From positions 248,001 through 312,000 of the forward strand of contig NZ_JAGHMF010000034.1 in NCBI RefSeq assembly GCF_017741815.1: 64,000 bases of DNA. The letters run 5' to 3'. Source of the DNA: Rhizobium sp. 16-488-2b (GTDB taxonomy: Bacteria > Pseudomonadota > Alphaproteobacteria > Rhizobiales > Rhizobiaceae). A model generated the notes under the pieces. The model was given only the letters and a program-made list of their open reading frames with translations, did no database searches and was not told the origin of the DNA. The position numbers and the translations under genes were made by a program. Positions 25,908 through 35,723 of the stretch are shown piece after piece; position 1 is the first letter of the stretch; each line of letters begins with the position of its first letter.

Positions 25908-27047
25908 TCACGCGAGCATAGCGCGAATGATTTCGGCCGTTCGTCTGGCGCCTTCTAGATCGATATCAAGATCGGCTGCGCGACGCTTGGGAGCCGCAAG
26001 TGCTGCGCTCACCGCCGTCGCCACATGATCCGCCGTCAGCCCCTTTTCGGGCAACAACTCGGCCAATCCGAGCTTGGCAAGCCGCTCGGCCCTGACGGTC
26101 TGCTCCGTCTCCCCGCCTGCGACGAACGGGATCAGGATCGGCCGACAGTCGGTCCGCAAGAGGTCGCCTACCGTGTTGTAGCCCGCCTGCGAAATGGAAA
26201 CGCGCGCGGTGGAGAGCAGAGAGGGGAAATCCTTGCGGAACCGGACGAGCGTGACGTTGGATGGGATCGCTTGCGACAATGTCACGAAATCCGTCTCCGG
26301 CAGGTTCGGGCCGCTGATCAGCAGCCAGCGCAGATCGGCGGGCAGCATCTTCGCGGCTTGGCCGGCTGCGTTCAACAGCTCCATCCCAACCGCGCCGCCA
26401 CCGGCGGATGCGATAATGTCGAATGTCTTCGATGCCGGCTCGGGCGGCGGCGGCGCCACGATCCCGGTATAGGAGACCTTGTCGGCTATATCCGCGGTCA
26501 GCGGGAAGGTGTCTTCGAGGCGGACGAAGTCGGGATCGCCGTGAACGAGCACGCCATCGAAATGCGCCTGCACCAGACCGACGGTCTCGGCGTCGCGCCC
26601 AGCCTTGCGGTTCTCCTGCAAGATGTCGCGCACCGAGCTCAAGAGCTTCGGTCGCGGGCTCGACGCTTCGATGGCTTTGATCAAAGGCAGAAGTTCAAAG
26701 CGCATCTGCCTGCGTCCAAACGGAAAAGCCTCGATGATGACGACGTCGGGGCGCGCATCGTGAAACGTTTGCAGCAGCAGGTCGCGTCGCCGGTCGAGGA
26801 AATCCTGGTCGACTGCAATGCCCCGTTCATCGGCGAGCCCGGAGAAGCCGGCGTTGCTGGCCACCACCGGCGGCAATGCCACCGTCTTCAAGCCGGCCGC
26901 CGGGAAGCCCGCAACCGGCAGGCCACCGGTCACGACAGTGACATCGAAGCCGTCATTCTGCAGGGCATTGGCGATGCGGCTTGCGCGCGCGATATGGCCG
27001 ATACCGAGCAAGTGCTGAACGTAGAAGAAGACCCTCGGAGCGCTCAT
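25908..27047 (-). CDS. Glycosyltransferase, MurG/GT28-like
   Basis: Predicted GT-B glycosyltransferase of 379 aa. The N-terminal part is FFYVQHLLGIGHIARASRIA, with the GIGH loop typical of MurG-like acceptor binding. The C-terminal donor site has SAGGGAVGMELL near 210-220 and ISQAGYNTVGDLL near 285-300, close to MurG/GT28 donor loops. The start is set by a 4-bp overlap (ATGA) with the upstream glycosyltransferase. Third of three consecutive glycosyltransferases in a probable operon, 185 bp before the degenerate ABC exporter. The sugar is unknown. Confidence 0.82.
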   Translation of the reverse strand: MSAPRVFFYVQHLLGIGHIARASRIANALQNDGFDVTVVTGGLPVAGFPAAGLKTVALPPVVASNAGFSGLADERGIAVDQDFLDRRRDLLLQTFHDARPDVVIIEAFPFGRRQMRFELLPLIKAIEASSPRPKLLSSVRDILQENRKAGRDAETVGLVQAHFDGVLVHGDPDFVRLEDTFPLTADIADKVSYTGIVAPPPPEPASKTFDIIASAGGGAVGMELLNAAGQAAKMLPADLRWLLISGPNLPETDFVTLSQAIPSNVTLVRFRKDFPSLLSTARVSISQAGYNTVGDLLRTDCRPILIPFVAGGETEQTVRAERLAKLGLAELLPEKGLTADHVATAVSAALAAPKRRAADLDIDLEGARRTAEIIRAMLA

Positions 27048-28306
27048 GATGCTTTCTGCCACTCCTGTTGGAACAACTGGCTGAGCTGAACGATGCTGGC
27101 ATTGTAGTCGAAATGGCTGCGCACGCGCATCTCGGCGGCGTCGCCCAGCCTCTGCCGCAAGGCGGGATCGCGAATGGCTGTCTCGAGCGCCTTCGCCAGC
27201 GCATGGGGATCATCGGGTTCGACCAGCAGCCCATTCTCGCCGTCGACCAGTAGCTCCGGCACGCCGGAAACCGAGGTCGAGATGCAGGGCAATCGCTGGC
27301 TGGACGCCTCGACGAGAACGTTCGGCAATCCGTCGCGATCGCCATTGGCGGCGATGCGGCAGGCAAGCGCGAAGAGATCGGCGCGGCGATAGTGATCCAG
27401 CACGTCTTCCTGGGCGAGCGCGCCCTTCCAGGTGATGCGCTCGGAGAGCTTGAGTTCGCTCGCCAGCGCCTTCAGCTTGGCCAGTTCATCACCGCCGCCG
27501 ATATGCTCGAAACGCCAGTTCAGATCGCTGGGCAGGAGCGCAAGCGCACGCAGCAAGGTGTCGTAGCCCTTCTTCTCCACCGCGCGCCCGACGCTGAGTA
27601 GAAAGACGGGGTTCGTCGGGTCGCTGCCATCCTGGCCGGATCGATCGCCGGGGAAATGGCCGAAGCGGGCGAGATCGAGGCCGTGATAGCTGAGATACAC
27701 CGCATCCTTGCGTGGTGTCAGCGTGCGCATGTGCTGGTAGCCGTTGCGGGTGCAGGTCACGGCCCAGCGGGCGCTGGAGAGCTTTTCCGTCAGCTCCCAG
27801 TCGGGCGATGTCCAGATATCCTTGGCATGGGCCGAGCAGGTCCACGGCACCCCGGTCAAAAGGCTCGCATATTCTGTGACGGAGGCGGGGGTGTGGATGA
27901 AATGCGCGTGCAGCCACTCTCCGCCATCCGGCCATTCATGGGCGAGCACCATGGCCTGGCCAAGCCTGCGAAAGCGATTGCGCGAGATATCGCGCGGCAG
28001 GTCCTTGAAGAAGCGCTTCATCAGCGCGCCGAAGCCCGGCTTCCTGAAGCTGGCAAACAGCCCCTTCAACACCCTGAGCGGCTCTTCGTGCAGATATTCC
28101 GGCAGGTAGACGACCCGCGCCTTGATCTCGTCGTGGACGGGATGGCGCTTCTTGTCGGTCGGGCGGCGCATGGAGATCAAGGTCAGGTCGAAACCGGCCT
28201 TTTCGAGCCCCAGCAATTCCTGTGCGATGAAGGTTTCCGAAAGGCGTGGATAGCCCTTCAGGACGACAAGCAATTTCCGGCGTGGCGGCAATGATACGAC
28301 TTTCAC
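27044..28306 (-). CDS. Glycosyltransferase family 4 protein
   Basis: GT-B fold retaining glycosyltransferase of 420 aa. The N-terminal domain is similar to colanic-acid-type enzymes (KGYPRLSETFIAQELLGLE). The donor-domain signature lies late in the chain (GLPNVLVEASSQRLPCIST, then VSGVPELLVDGENGLLV). It overlaps both neighbouring glycosyltransferase genes by 4 bp. Probably adds a residue in a lipid-linked or secreted glycan. Confidence 0.88.
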   Translation of the reverse strand: MKVVSLPPRRKLLVVLKGYPRLSETFIAQELLGLEKAGFDLTLISMRRPTDKKRHPVHDEIKARVVYLPEYLHEEPLRVLKGLFASFRKPGFGALMKRFFKDLPRDISRNRFRRLGQAMVLAHEWPDGGEWLHAHFIHTPASVTEYASLLTGVPWTCSAHAKDIWTSPDWELTEKLSSARWAVTCTRNGYQHMRTLTPRKDAVYLSYHGLDLARFGHFPGDRSGQDGSDPTNPVFLLSVGRAVEKKGYDTLLRALALLPSDLNWRFEHIGGGDELAKLKALASELKLSERITWKGALAQEDVLDHYRRADLFALACRIAANGDRDGLPNVLVEASSQRLPCISTSVSGVPELLVDGENGLLVEPDDPHALAKALETAIRDPALRQRLGDAAEMRVRSHFDYNASIVQLSQLFQQEWQKAS

Positions 28307-29511
28307 TCGGCGCCGACGACGGAAAGGTGGCGGCCACGGTTGTCGAGCCAGCTGCCCACCGTCTCGGAGATATGGTTGAGGCCCTCAAGCCGCATGTTGG
28401 ATCCGCTCATCGAGGGCGGCTGGCGGTGCGGCAGGCGCTTCAGCGCGTCGGCCATGACGGCGGCGTCGGCCGATGCTTCCGGCAGAAGCATCTCGACAAG
28501 GCCAAGGTCGCTGGCGCGCTGCGCGCGCAACAACTGCTCCTCGCGCGGCTTGACGCGGGGCACGATCAGCGCCGGCTTGTCGAAGGAGAGGATTTCGCAA
28601 TAGGTGTTGTAGCCACCCATAGCCACCACGCCGGCCGCGCCGGCGATCAGCTCTTCCATGTTGTTGTCGAACTCGATCACCTGGATGTAAGGGATCTTCG
28701 ATCCCTTCTGCACCAGCGTCGTGCGTTCGGCGACCGGCATGTAGGGACCGAGCACGACCAGCGCCTTCTGCTGCAGGGTCGGGTCCTGCTCATAGGCGTT
28801 CATCACGTCGTGCACGAGATCGGAGCCATCGCCGCCGCCGCCCGTCGTGACGAGAATGTAATCGTCGCTGCGGGCATTGATCGAGGTCTTGTTTGCCGAG
28901 ACGCTGCGCTGCAGGAAGCCGACGAAGTCCATCTTGCGGCGAACACTGGCGGGCACATCGAGGCCGACGAGCGGGTCATAAAAATCAGGCGGGCCGTAGA
29001 CCCAGATCGAATCGTAATATTGGTCGATCTTCTGCATCACGCCGTTCTTCTTCCACTCGGCGTCGAGCAGGTGAGGGGCGTCCATGATCTCGCGCAGGCC
29101 AAGCACCAGTGTCGTGCCGCGCGCCTTCAGATAGTTGAGCGTCTCTTCGACCTCGCCCTTCAGTCCCATCGGCTCCTTGTCGACGATGAAGATGTCGGGC
29201 TGGAACGTTTCGGCCGTGTGGCGGATGATCGATTCGCGCATCTTCAGCGTATCCTGAAGATCGATATGGCTTGCCATCGACGTATATTCGCCATTGCGCA
29301 GCTTGATGACGCTCGGCACCTTCACGAAGTCGACGCGGGCGCGATAATCGAACGCACCGGCGATCGTCGCACCCGAGATGATCAGGATGTTCAGGCCGCG
29401 ATAGTCCTCGACCAACGCATGCGCGATGGTGCGACAGCGTCGCAGATGGCCAAGCCCGAACGTGTCGTGGCTGTACATCAGGATGCGTGCGTCTTCCAGG
29501 CGCCGGGCCAT
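28303..29511 (-). CDS. Glycosyltransferase, MurG/GT28-like
   Basis: Predicted GT-B glycosyltransferase of 402 aa. It has the FGLGHLRRCRTIAHAL acceptor loop near residue 20, and TTGGGGDGSDL near 230 plus GGYNTYCEILSFDKPALIVP near 305-325 in the donor domain. The ATG at 29511 is chosen because GGAAGGA lies 7 bases upstream; an ATG at 29538 would add 9 residues without a ribosome site. It resembles the glycosyltransferase at 25908-27047 and may derive from the same ancestor. It starts 87 bp after the importer permease on the same strand. Confidence 0.84.
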   Translation of the reverse strand: MARRLEDARILMYSHDTFGLGHLRRCRTIAHALVEDYRGLNILIISGATIAGAFDYRARVDFVKVPSVIKLRNGEYTSMASHIDLQDTLKMRESIIRHTAETFQPDIFIVDKEPMGLKGEVEETLNYLKARGTTLVLGLREIMDAPHLLDAEWKKNGVMQKIDQYYDSIWVYGPPDFYDPLVGLDVPASVRRKMDFVGFLQRSVSANKTSINARSDDYILVTTGGGGDGSDLVHDVMNAYEQDPTLQQKALVVLGPYMPVAERTTLVQKGSKIPYIQVIEFDNNMEELIAGAAGVVAMGGYNTYCEILSFDKPALIVPRVKPREEQLLRAQRASDLGLVEMLLPEASADAAVMADALKRLPHRQPPSMSGSNMRLEGLNHISETVGSWLDNRGRHLSVVGAE

Positions 29512-29598
29512 GGACATTCCTTCCGGGCTATACATCATCTAGCACCGCCGCTTTCAACGGCGCTGGCGACCGATCGGGGGAAGATCAGTCGTTGGCCG

Positions 29599-30771
29599 TT
29601 ATTTGTAGGGATCAGCCGCATCGCGCAACCCGTCTCCCAGAAAGTTGAACGCCAAAATCACCAAGACCACAGGTATAATCGGGAAAAGCAACCACGGATA
29701 GAACGCAATAACACTTACGCTCTTGGCTTCCGTGAGCAGAATGCCCCAGCTGGTGATCGGCGGGCGAAGGCCAAGCCCAAGGAAGCTTAGCGCGGTCTCG
29801 CCAAGGATCATGCTGGGAATGGAAATCGTCGCCGAGGCAATCAGGTGGGACATGAAGCCCGGCACGAGATGCCGCCCGATCACGCGCGGGGTACTGGCGC
29901 CCATCAGCTGGGCGGCCTGCACGTAATCCTCCTCGCGCAATGCCAAGAGCTTGGAGCGAACGGCACGCGCTAGACCGGTCCAGTCGATGATGCCGAGAAT
30001 GATCGTGATGCCGAAATAGATGACGAGGGGGCTCCACGTCACCGGCATGATCGCCGCCAGCGCCATCCACAAGGGCAGGCTCGGAAGCGATTGCAGCACT
30101 TCGATCAGACGTTGCACGATCAGGTCGAACACGCCGCCACGATAGCCCGCAAGGCCGCCGATGACGATGCCGAGGCAGAAGCTGATCGAGATACCGATCA
30201 GGCCGATCGTCAGCGATATGCGGGCGCCGTAGAGAATGCGCGAAAGCACGTCGCGGCCGAGCCGATCGGTCCCGAGCAGAAACATCTGTCCGCCCTCGGC
30301 AGGGCAGACCATATGCAGGTTGGAATCGAACACGCCCCAGAACTTGTAGGCATCGCCGCGGCAGAAGAAGCGGATCGGCTGCACATCGTCAGGCTTGTCG
30401 CTGTAGAGCCGGTGCAGCGTATCCATATCCAGCGACATGGTGCGGCCATAGACGAACGGCCCGACGAACTTGCCGTCATTGAAAAAGTGCACACGTTGCG
30501 GCGGCGAATGGATGAAATCGACGTTCTTGGTGTGCAGCCCATAGGGCGCCACGAATTCCACGACGATGATCATCAGGTAAACGGCGATCAGGAAGACCGC
30601 CGAGGCCAGCGCCAGGCGATGCTGCTTGAATTTCCACCACATCAGCTGCTTTTGCGAAGCAAGGTGGATGCGCGATTGCGCCGCCGTCATCGTTTCAGTC
30701 GCCATCGGATCGAATGGCGCGGTCGAGACATAATGCGGCATCGGGGCGCCGGGTGGGGGCAAGGGCGACAT
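29599..30771 (-). CDS. Oligopeptide-type ABC transporter permease (OppC-like)
   Basis: Inner-membrane permease of 390 aa, longer than the usual 300. A hydrophilic insert of about 100 residues lies between transmembrane helix 1 (near 55-75) and the conserved LGTDRLGRDVLSRILYGAR at about 167-185, probably exposed to the periplasm. The EAA loop is AAQLMGASTPRVIGRHLVPG near 285. The last gene of the importer set; its start overlaps the OppB-like stop by one base. Confidence 0.88.
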   Translation of the reverse strand: MSPLPPPGAPMPHYVSTAPFDPMATETMTAAQSRIHLASQKQLMWWKFKQHRLALASAVFLIAVYLMIIVVEFVAPYGLHTKNVDFIHSPPQRVHFFNDGKFVGPFVYGRTMSLDMDTLHRLYSDKPDDVQPIRFFCRGDAYKFWGVFDSNLHMVCPAEGGQMFLLGTDRLGRDVLSRILYGARISLTIGLIGISISFCLGIVIGGLAGYRGGVFDLIVQRLIEVLQSLPSLPLWMALAAIMPVTWSPLVIYFGITIILGIIDWTGLARAVRSKLLALREEDYVQAAQLMGASTPRVIGRHLVPGFMSHLIASATISIPSMILGETALSFLGLGLRPPITSWGILLTEAKSVSVIAFYPWLLFPIIPVVLVILAFNFLGDGLRDAADPYK

Positions 30772-31769
30772 TATTTGGTGCTCCTGCCTTGGAGGCGAAT
30801 ACGCGGGTCGAGGAAGCCGAGGGCGATGTCCGAGATCAGCACGCCGATGACATTCAGGAAGGCCAGGAACATCAGGAACGAGCCGGCAAGATACATGTCC
30901 TGGCTCTGAAGCGCCTTGATCAGCATCGGGCCGGTCGTCTCAAGCGACAGCACGATCGCGACGATTTCCGCGCCCGATATGATCGAAGGCAGGATCGAGC
31001 CGATATCGGCGACGAAGAAGTTCAGCGCCATGCGCAGCGGATACTTGAGCAGTGCGCGCAGCGGATGAAGACCCTTGGCGCGCGCAGTCACCACATATTG
31101 CTTCTGCATCTCGTCGAGTAGATTGGCGCGAAGTCGTCGGATCATGCCTGCTGTGCCTGCTGTGCCGACGATGATCACGGGGATCCACAAATGCGAGAGG
31201 ATCGATCTCGCTTTCTCCCAGCTCATCGGCTCTGCGAGATATTTCTGGTCCATCAAATGGCCGATCGAAACCCCGAACCAGATGTTGGCGAAATACATGA
31301 GGATCAGCGCCAACATGAAGTTCGGAATGGCGATGCCGAGCAGGCCGAACAGCGTCAGGCCGTAATCGCCCCAACTATACTGATGGGTCGCGGAATAGAT
31401 GCCGATCGGAAAGGCGATCAGCCAGGTCAAAAGGATAGTCGCGAAGGAGACCAGAATGGTCAGCCACAACCGGTCGCCCACCACTTCGGAGACCGGGAGT
31501 TGGTATTCGAACGAATAGCCGAAGTCGCCATGCAGCATGCCGCCGACCCAGTAGAAATAGCGGACCACGGCCGGCTTGTCGAAACCGTACTGTTTCCTGA
31601 GTTCCTCGATCTCCTGCAGGTTGGCGTTCTCGCCCTGCGCGCGCAATTCGGCGATCTGGCTTTCGAAGAAGTCGCCAGGCGGGAGTTCGATGATGGTGAA
31701 GACCAGCGCCGAGATGATGAACAGCGTGGGCACCATGGCGGCGATGCGCCAGAGGATATATCTCAACAT
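30771..31769 (-). CDS. Oligopeptide-type ABC transporter permease (OppB-like)
   Basis: Inner-membrane permease of 332 aa with about six transmembrane segments, beginning MLRYILWRIAAMVPTLFIIS. The long first periplasmic loop holds PPGDFFESQIAELRAQGE. The EAA loop is TARAKGLHPLRALLKYPLRM near 225-240. Three bases separate it from the binding-protein stop. Pairs with the OppC-like permease. Confidence 0.9.
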   Translation of the reverse strand: MLRYILWRIAAMVPTLFIISALVFTIIELPPGDFFESQIAELRAQGENANLQEIEELRKQYGFDKPAVVRYFYWVGGMLHGDFGYSFEYQLPVSEVVGDRLWLTILVSFATILLTWLIAFPIGIYSATHQYSWGDYGLTLFGLLGIAIPNFMLALILMYFANIWFGVSIGHLMDQKYLAEPMSWEKARSILSHLWIPVIIVGTAGTAGMIRRLRANLLDEMQKQYVVTARAKGLHPLRALLKYPLRMALNFFVADIGSILPSIISGAEIVAIVLSLETTGPMLIKALQSQDMYLAGSFLMFLAFLNVIGVLISDIALGFLDPRIRLQGRSTK

Positions 31770-31772
31770 CGC

Positions 31773-33683
31773 TCAGGCCTCCTTGAACCAGAAGGTGTCT
31801 GGCATGTAGATGCCGAGATAGGATGTCGGGTCGAAGCCATAGAGGCCCTGCTCCGGCACGTTCTGCAATTTCGCCGATTTCAGAATGGGTTGCAGCGTGC
31901 TGTTGATCAATCCGATCGAGAAAACCTGCTGCGTGTAGAGCGACAGCATCTGGTGCCAGATCGCCTGGCGCTCCTCGAAGTGAGCGGTCGCGCCCCAATG
32001 GCTGAGCAAGCTGACGAGCTGCTCGGCCTCCGGCAGATCAGGCGCGGTTCCAGCCTGCCCGGCTGACAAATGATACATGCCCCAGAGAGGCCATTGCAGC
32101 TGGTCGTCCATGGTCGGCGCCAACTGGCTCGGCGACATGTCGGCGGTCGCCACCCCGTTATCGATGCCGAACCAGATCGACATCATGATACGCCCGCTCA
32201 TGGCGCGATCACGGAAGACGTCGCGCTGCGAGGTGCGGGTGTAAAGCGCAATGCCAACCTCGCGCCAGTGATCACGCACCAGTTCGAGCACGTCGGTGTC
32301 GAGATTGCTTTCGCCAGCGGTTTCCACCGTGATCTCGGCGCGGCGCCCGTCCGGCAGCAAGCGGATGTCTTCGCTGTCGCGCTCCGTCAGTCCCAGTTCA
32401 TCGAGCAGGCGGTTGGCTTCATCAGGATCATGGGCGATGAAAGCATCGGCATATTCCTGCTTGAACAGCGGACTATCCGGAAGCACGGTGTCCGCGCTCG
32501 GCTTGCCGAGACCGTAGAACGCCACCATGTTGATTTCGTGCCGATCGACGGCCAACGAAAGCGCGCGCCGGAAGCTTGTCTCGCGGAAAAGCTTGCGCCA
32601 GACATCGTCGGCGCAATTGAGGTTGGGCAGCAGTGCCACCCGTGAGCCGCGCACCTGTTTCCAGAGATTGACCTTCACCGGGAAGCGCTTTTCCGCATCC
32701 TTGAGATAGGTGTAGTCGTTGAAATCGACGCCGGTGGCCTGCAGGTCGGATTCGCCCGCGCCCGCTTTGGCGGCAATGATCGAGGACGAGCTGACGCTCA
32801 TGATGAAACGGTCGACATAGGGCAGCTGCACGCCGTTCTCGTCGATCCGATGGAAGAACGGATTGCGCACGAAGACGAACTGCTCGGCCGGCGGCGGCGT
32901 CGTGTTGACCCATGGATCGAGCGACGGCAGGTCGGGGTTTTCAGGGCGAGAAGCGCGCGACATCTTGATGTGCAGATCGGCCCATTTCTTGACCCGGTTC
33001 TGCTTCATCAGCGCGGACAGACGAAAGTCGTCCTGATACTTCTTGTGGAATTGCTTGAGATAGTGCCCCGGCCCGAAAATGACCAGCGGCAGCGGGCCGG
33101 CAAGCGCTGGCATGAAATTCGGGTTCGGCCGATCCCAGGTGTAGCGTACGGTGAGGGGATCAAGCACCTCGAAGCGCGGCAGGTTTCCGTGCGGGCGAAG
33201 CTCCAGCGCGCCACCTCCCGGCGTCAGGTCCTTGTTGAGGATGACGTCTTCCCACCAGTAGCGGAAATCATCCACCGTAAACGGCGACCCGTCGGACCAG
33301 CGATGGCCTTCGCGCAGATGGAAGGTGAAGACGGAGTCGTTTTCCGAGGTGAAGCCCATCAGGATGTCGGGCTGGAACTGCAGCTTGGTGTCGTAGCCGA
33401 TCAGCCTGGAATAGCCGTAGACCGTCATGTAGCGGATGTCTTTCGCGCTGCCGATGATCGTACGCACGGTGCCGCCGTAAACGCCGGGCTGCCGCCCGGT
33501 TGCCTTCATGTTGATGATCCTCGGATGGGTCGGCAGGCGCTCCACCATCGGCGGGATGCGATCTGCACGCAGCCAGTCGCGCAGGAATTCGGGCTCGATA
33601 TCCCGATCGCCCACTGCTTTCGCCAGTGATGGCGAAATCGCCGCACCAACCAATCCGCCGATGAAACCCCGACGCGTTACCAT
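31773..33683 (-). CDS. Oligopeptide-type ABC solute-binding protein (Tat-exported)
   Basis: Family 5 solute-binding protein of 636 aa. The N-terminus MVTRRGFIGGLVGAA carries the twin-arginine pattern RRGFIGG, so export by the Tat system is likely. The large family-5 features follow, such as FHLREGHRWSDGSPFTVDDF near 130-150 and the SFRRALSLAVDRHEIN region near 385. The start at 33683 has AAGGAG upstream; the longer frame overlaps the ATPase gene in an unrelated frame. It overlaps the ATPase stop by 7 bp. The ligand may be a peptide, a glycopeptide or an oligosaccharide, since family 5 is broad. Confidence 0.88.
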   Translation of the reverse strand: MVTRRGFIGGLVGAAISPSLAKAVGDRDIEPEFLRDWLRADRIPPMVERLPTHPRIINMKATGRQPGVYGGTVRTIIGSAKDIRYMTVYGYSRLIGYDTKLQFQPDILMGFTSENDSVFTFHLREGHRWSDGSPFTVDDFRYWWEDVILNKDLTPGGGALELRPHGNLPRFEVLDPLTVRYTWDRPNPNFMPALAGPLPLVIFGPGHYLKQFHKKYQDDFRLSALMKQNRVKKWADLHIKMSRASRPENPDLPSLDPWVNTTPPPAEQFVFVRNPFFHRIDENGVQLPYVDRFIMSVSSSSIIAAKAGAGESDLQATGVDFNDYTYLKDAEKRFPVKVNLWKQVRGSRVALLPNLNCADDVWRKLFRETSFRRALSLAVDRHEINMVAFYGLGKPSADTVLPDSPLFKQEYADAFIAHDPDEANRLLDELGLTERDSEDIRLLPDGRRAEITVETAGESNLDTDVLELVRDHWREVGIALYTRTSQRDVFRDRAMSGRIMMSIWFGIDNGVATADMSPSQLAPTMDDQLQWPLWGMYHLSAGQAGTAPDLPEAEQLVSLLSHWGATAHFEERQAIWHQMLSLYTQQVFSIGLINSTLQPILKSAKLQNVPEQGLYGFDPTSYLGIYMPDTFWFKEA

Positions 33684-35575
33684 GCGCGCAACTCCTTCAC
33701 ATCGGCGCCTTTTCGCGCGCGCACGAAATGCCCGTTGCCGAGATCGGCATAATCGAGTTCCGATGCGTCGTCGTGTTCGGCGGTAAAGGTCACGCCCCAG
33801 TTCTGCTTGTCGGCAGCGCCGTTCCTGCGCAACGCCTCGAAGTCGAGCGGGCGGTCGAGATCGGGGAAGGGGACCGCTGCCAAGAGTGATTTGGTGTAGG
33901 GGTGGACGGGATCGCGCAGGATGATCTCGCGCGGCGCTATCTCGACGATGCGGCCCTTGCACATGACGGCGATGCGATCGGCCATGTAGTCGACCACGGC
34001 AAGATTGTGCGAAATGAACAGATAGGTGAGCCCGAGTTCCTTTTGCAGATCCTTCAAGAGATTGAGGATCTGCGCCTGAACCGAAACGTCGAGTGCCGAG
34101 ACAGGCTCGTCGAGAATGATGAGCTTCGGTCCGAGTGCAAGTGCGCGCGCGATACCGATGCGCTGACGCTGGCCGCCAGAGAAACTGTGCGGGTAGCGAT
34201 TGAGGTAGCGCTTATCGAGCCCGATCGCGCCCATCAGCGCTTCGACCTTGCGATTGCGCTCCGCGCTGTCGCCGCGATCGTGGATCTCGAGCGGCTCGGA
34301 GAGAATATTGCGAACGGTCATGCGTGGAGACAGCGAAGATACCGGATCCTGGAAGACCATCTGGATATTGGTTCGCAGCTCCTGCAGATCATCGCCGGTA
34401 ACGGACAGGACATCGACGACATCCTTATCGTCATTAAAGATCACCGAGCCGCTATCCGGCGCCATCGCCCGCATCAGGATCTTGCTGACGGTAGTCTTGC
34501 CGCAGCCGGATTCGCCGACAAGGCCGAGGCATTCGCCGCGACGAATATCGAAACTGACGTCGTCCACCGCCCGGACACCTGCATCATCGCGCATGCCGAA
34601 TAGGCCGCGGTTGCGTGTCTTGAAGGCCTTGGTCAGATTGTTGACCGACAACAGCACTTCGGGGCCTTCAAGTGCCATCTTGGCCTTTTTCTTGCCGAGG
34701 AGGGACTCGAGGTTGACAGGCACGTCGCGCAGCGCCTTCAGGCGTTCGCCTTCCTTCATGTCGAAGTGCGGAACGGCCGCCATCAGGCCCTTGAGATAGG
34801 GGTGCTGCGGATTGCGGAAGATCGATTCCACCGGCCCGGCTTCCATGATCTCGCCATGGTAGATCACCACGACTTCGTCGGCCATGTTGGCGACGACGCC
34901 GAGATCGTGGGTGATCAGTAGCATTGCCATGCCGAGCTTGTGCTGCAGATCGCGGAGCAGTTCGAGAATCTGTGCCTGGATCGTCACGTCGAGCGCGGTC
35001 GTCGGCTCATCGGCGATCAGCAAAGCGGGGTTGCAGATGAGCGCCATGGCAATCATCGCGCGCTGGCGCATGCCGCCCGAGAGCTCGAAGGGGTACATGT
35101 CGAATGTGCGCTTCGGATTGGCGAAGCCGACGAGGCCGAGCATCTCCTCCGTCTTTTGCCGCGCTTCCTTTTTCGTCGCGTCTGTATGGATTAGCAGCGA
35201 CTCGCTGATCTGGTTGCCGACCGTGTGCAGCGGCGACAGCGACGTCATCGGTTCCTGGAAGATCGTCGCCATGCGGCGGCCGCGCAGATCGCGCATCTCT
35301 TCGCTATCACGCGAATATTTCAGGATATCGGTGGCTTTACCGTCCAGCGGGTCGGTGAAGAGAATGCTTCCCGATGCCTGCGCGGGATTGGGCAGAATGC
35401 CCATGATGCTCTGGCTGATGACCGACTTACCGGAACCGGACTCGCCAACCAGCGCCGTCACCTTGCCGGGCAAAATGCGCAAATTTGCGTTCTTTACGAC
35501 ACGCAGTTTGTCGCCGAAAACCGAGAATGAGATATCCAGATTTTCGATGCGCAGCAGATCGGACGCGGACGCCAT
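33677..35575 (-). CDS. Oligopeptide-type ABC ATPase, fused OppD-OppF
   Basis: Two ATPase domains in one 632-aa chain, as in YejF-type transporters. The first has GESGSGKSV near residue 44, LSGGMRQRAMIAMALICNP and LLIADEPTTALD. The second has GESGCGKTTVSK near 358, FSGGQRQRIGIARALALGP and LIILDEPVSALD. Each carries the extra C-terminal OppD/F tail. It is the first gene of the minus-strand run that continues through the binding protein, permeases and glycosyltransferases to 25908, and possibly to 22446. Confidence 0.92.
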   Translation of the reverse strand: MASASDLLRIENLDISFSVFGDKLRVVKNANLRILPGKVTALVGESGSGKSVISQSIMGILPNPAQASGSILFTDPLDGKATDILKYSRDSEEMRDLRGRRMATIFQEPMTSLSPLHTVGNQISESLLIHTDATKKEARQKTEEMLGLVGFANPKRTFDMYPFELSGGMRQRAMIAMALICNPALLIADEPTTALDVTIQAQILELLRDLQHKLGMAMLLITHDLGVVANMADEVVVIYHGEIMEAGPVESIFRNPQHPYLKGLMAAVPHFDMKEGERLKALRDVPVNLESLLGKKKAKMALEGPEVLLSVNNLTKAFKTRNRGLFGMRDDAGVRAVDDVSFDIRRGECLGLVGESGCGKTTVSKILMRAMAPDSGSVIFNDDKDVVDVLSVTGDDLQELRTNIQMVFQDPVSSLSPRMTVRNILSEPLEIHDRGDSAERNRKVEALMGAIGLDKRYLNRYPHSFSGGQRQRIGIARALALGPKLIILDEPVSALDVSVQAQILNLLKDLQKELGLTYLFISHNLAVVDYMADRIAVMCKGRIVEIAPREIILRDPVHPYTKSLLAAVPFPDLDRPLDFEALRRNGAADKQNWGVTFTAEHDDASELDYADLGNGHFVRARKGADVKELRAW

Positions 35576-35723
35576 ACCAATGAAATTCCCCAGTTTTCTT
35601 CGTTCCCGTTACGAAGACACTAGCGTACGGCAATCAGGGTGTCCAGTTGATGACGAACACATTGAAATTGGGGAGATTTCCGCAGTTTTCTTCGGCCCGA
35701 CCCAGATGGCCTGTCCTAAGCGG

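Noticed and set aside
28246..29790. 514-codon frame antisense to two glycosyltransferase/permease genes
   Set aside because: No motif and charged low-complexity content; the minus-strand genes carry clear motifs.
33684..33962. N-terminal extension of the family 5 binding protein
   Set aside because: It would hide the twin-arginine signal peptide and overlap the ATPase; AAGGAG supports 33683.
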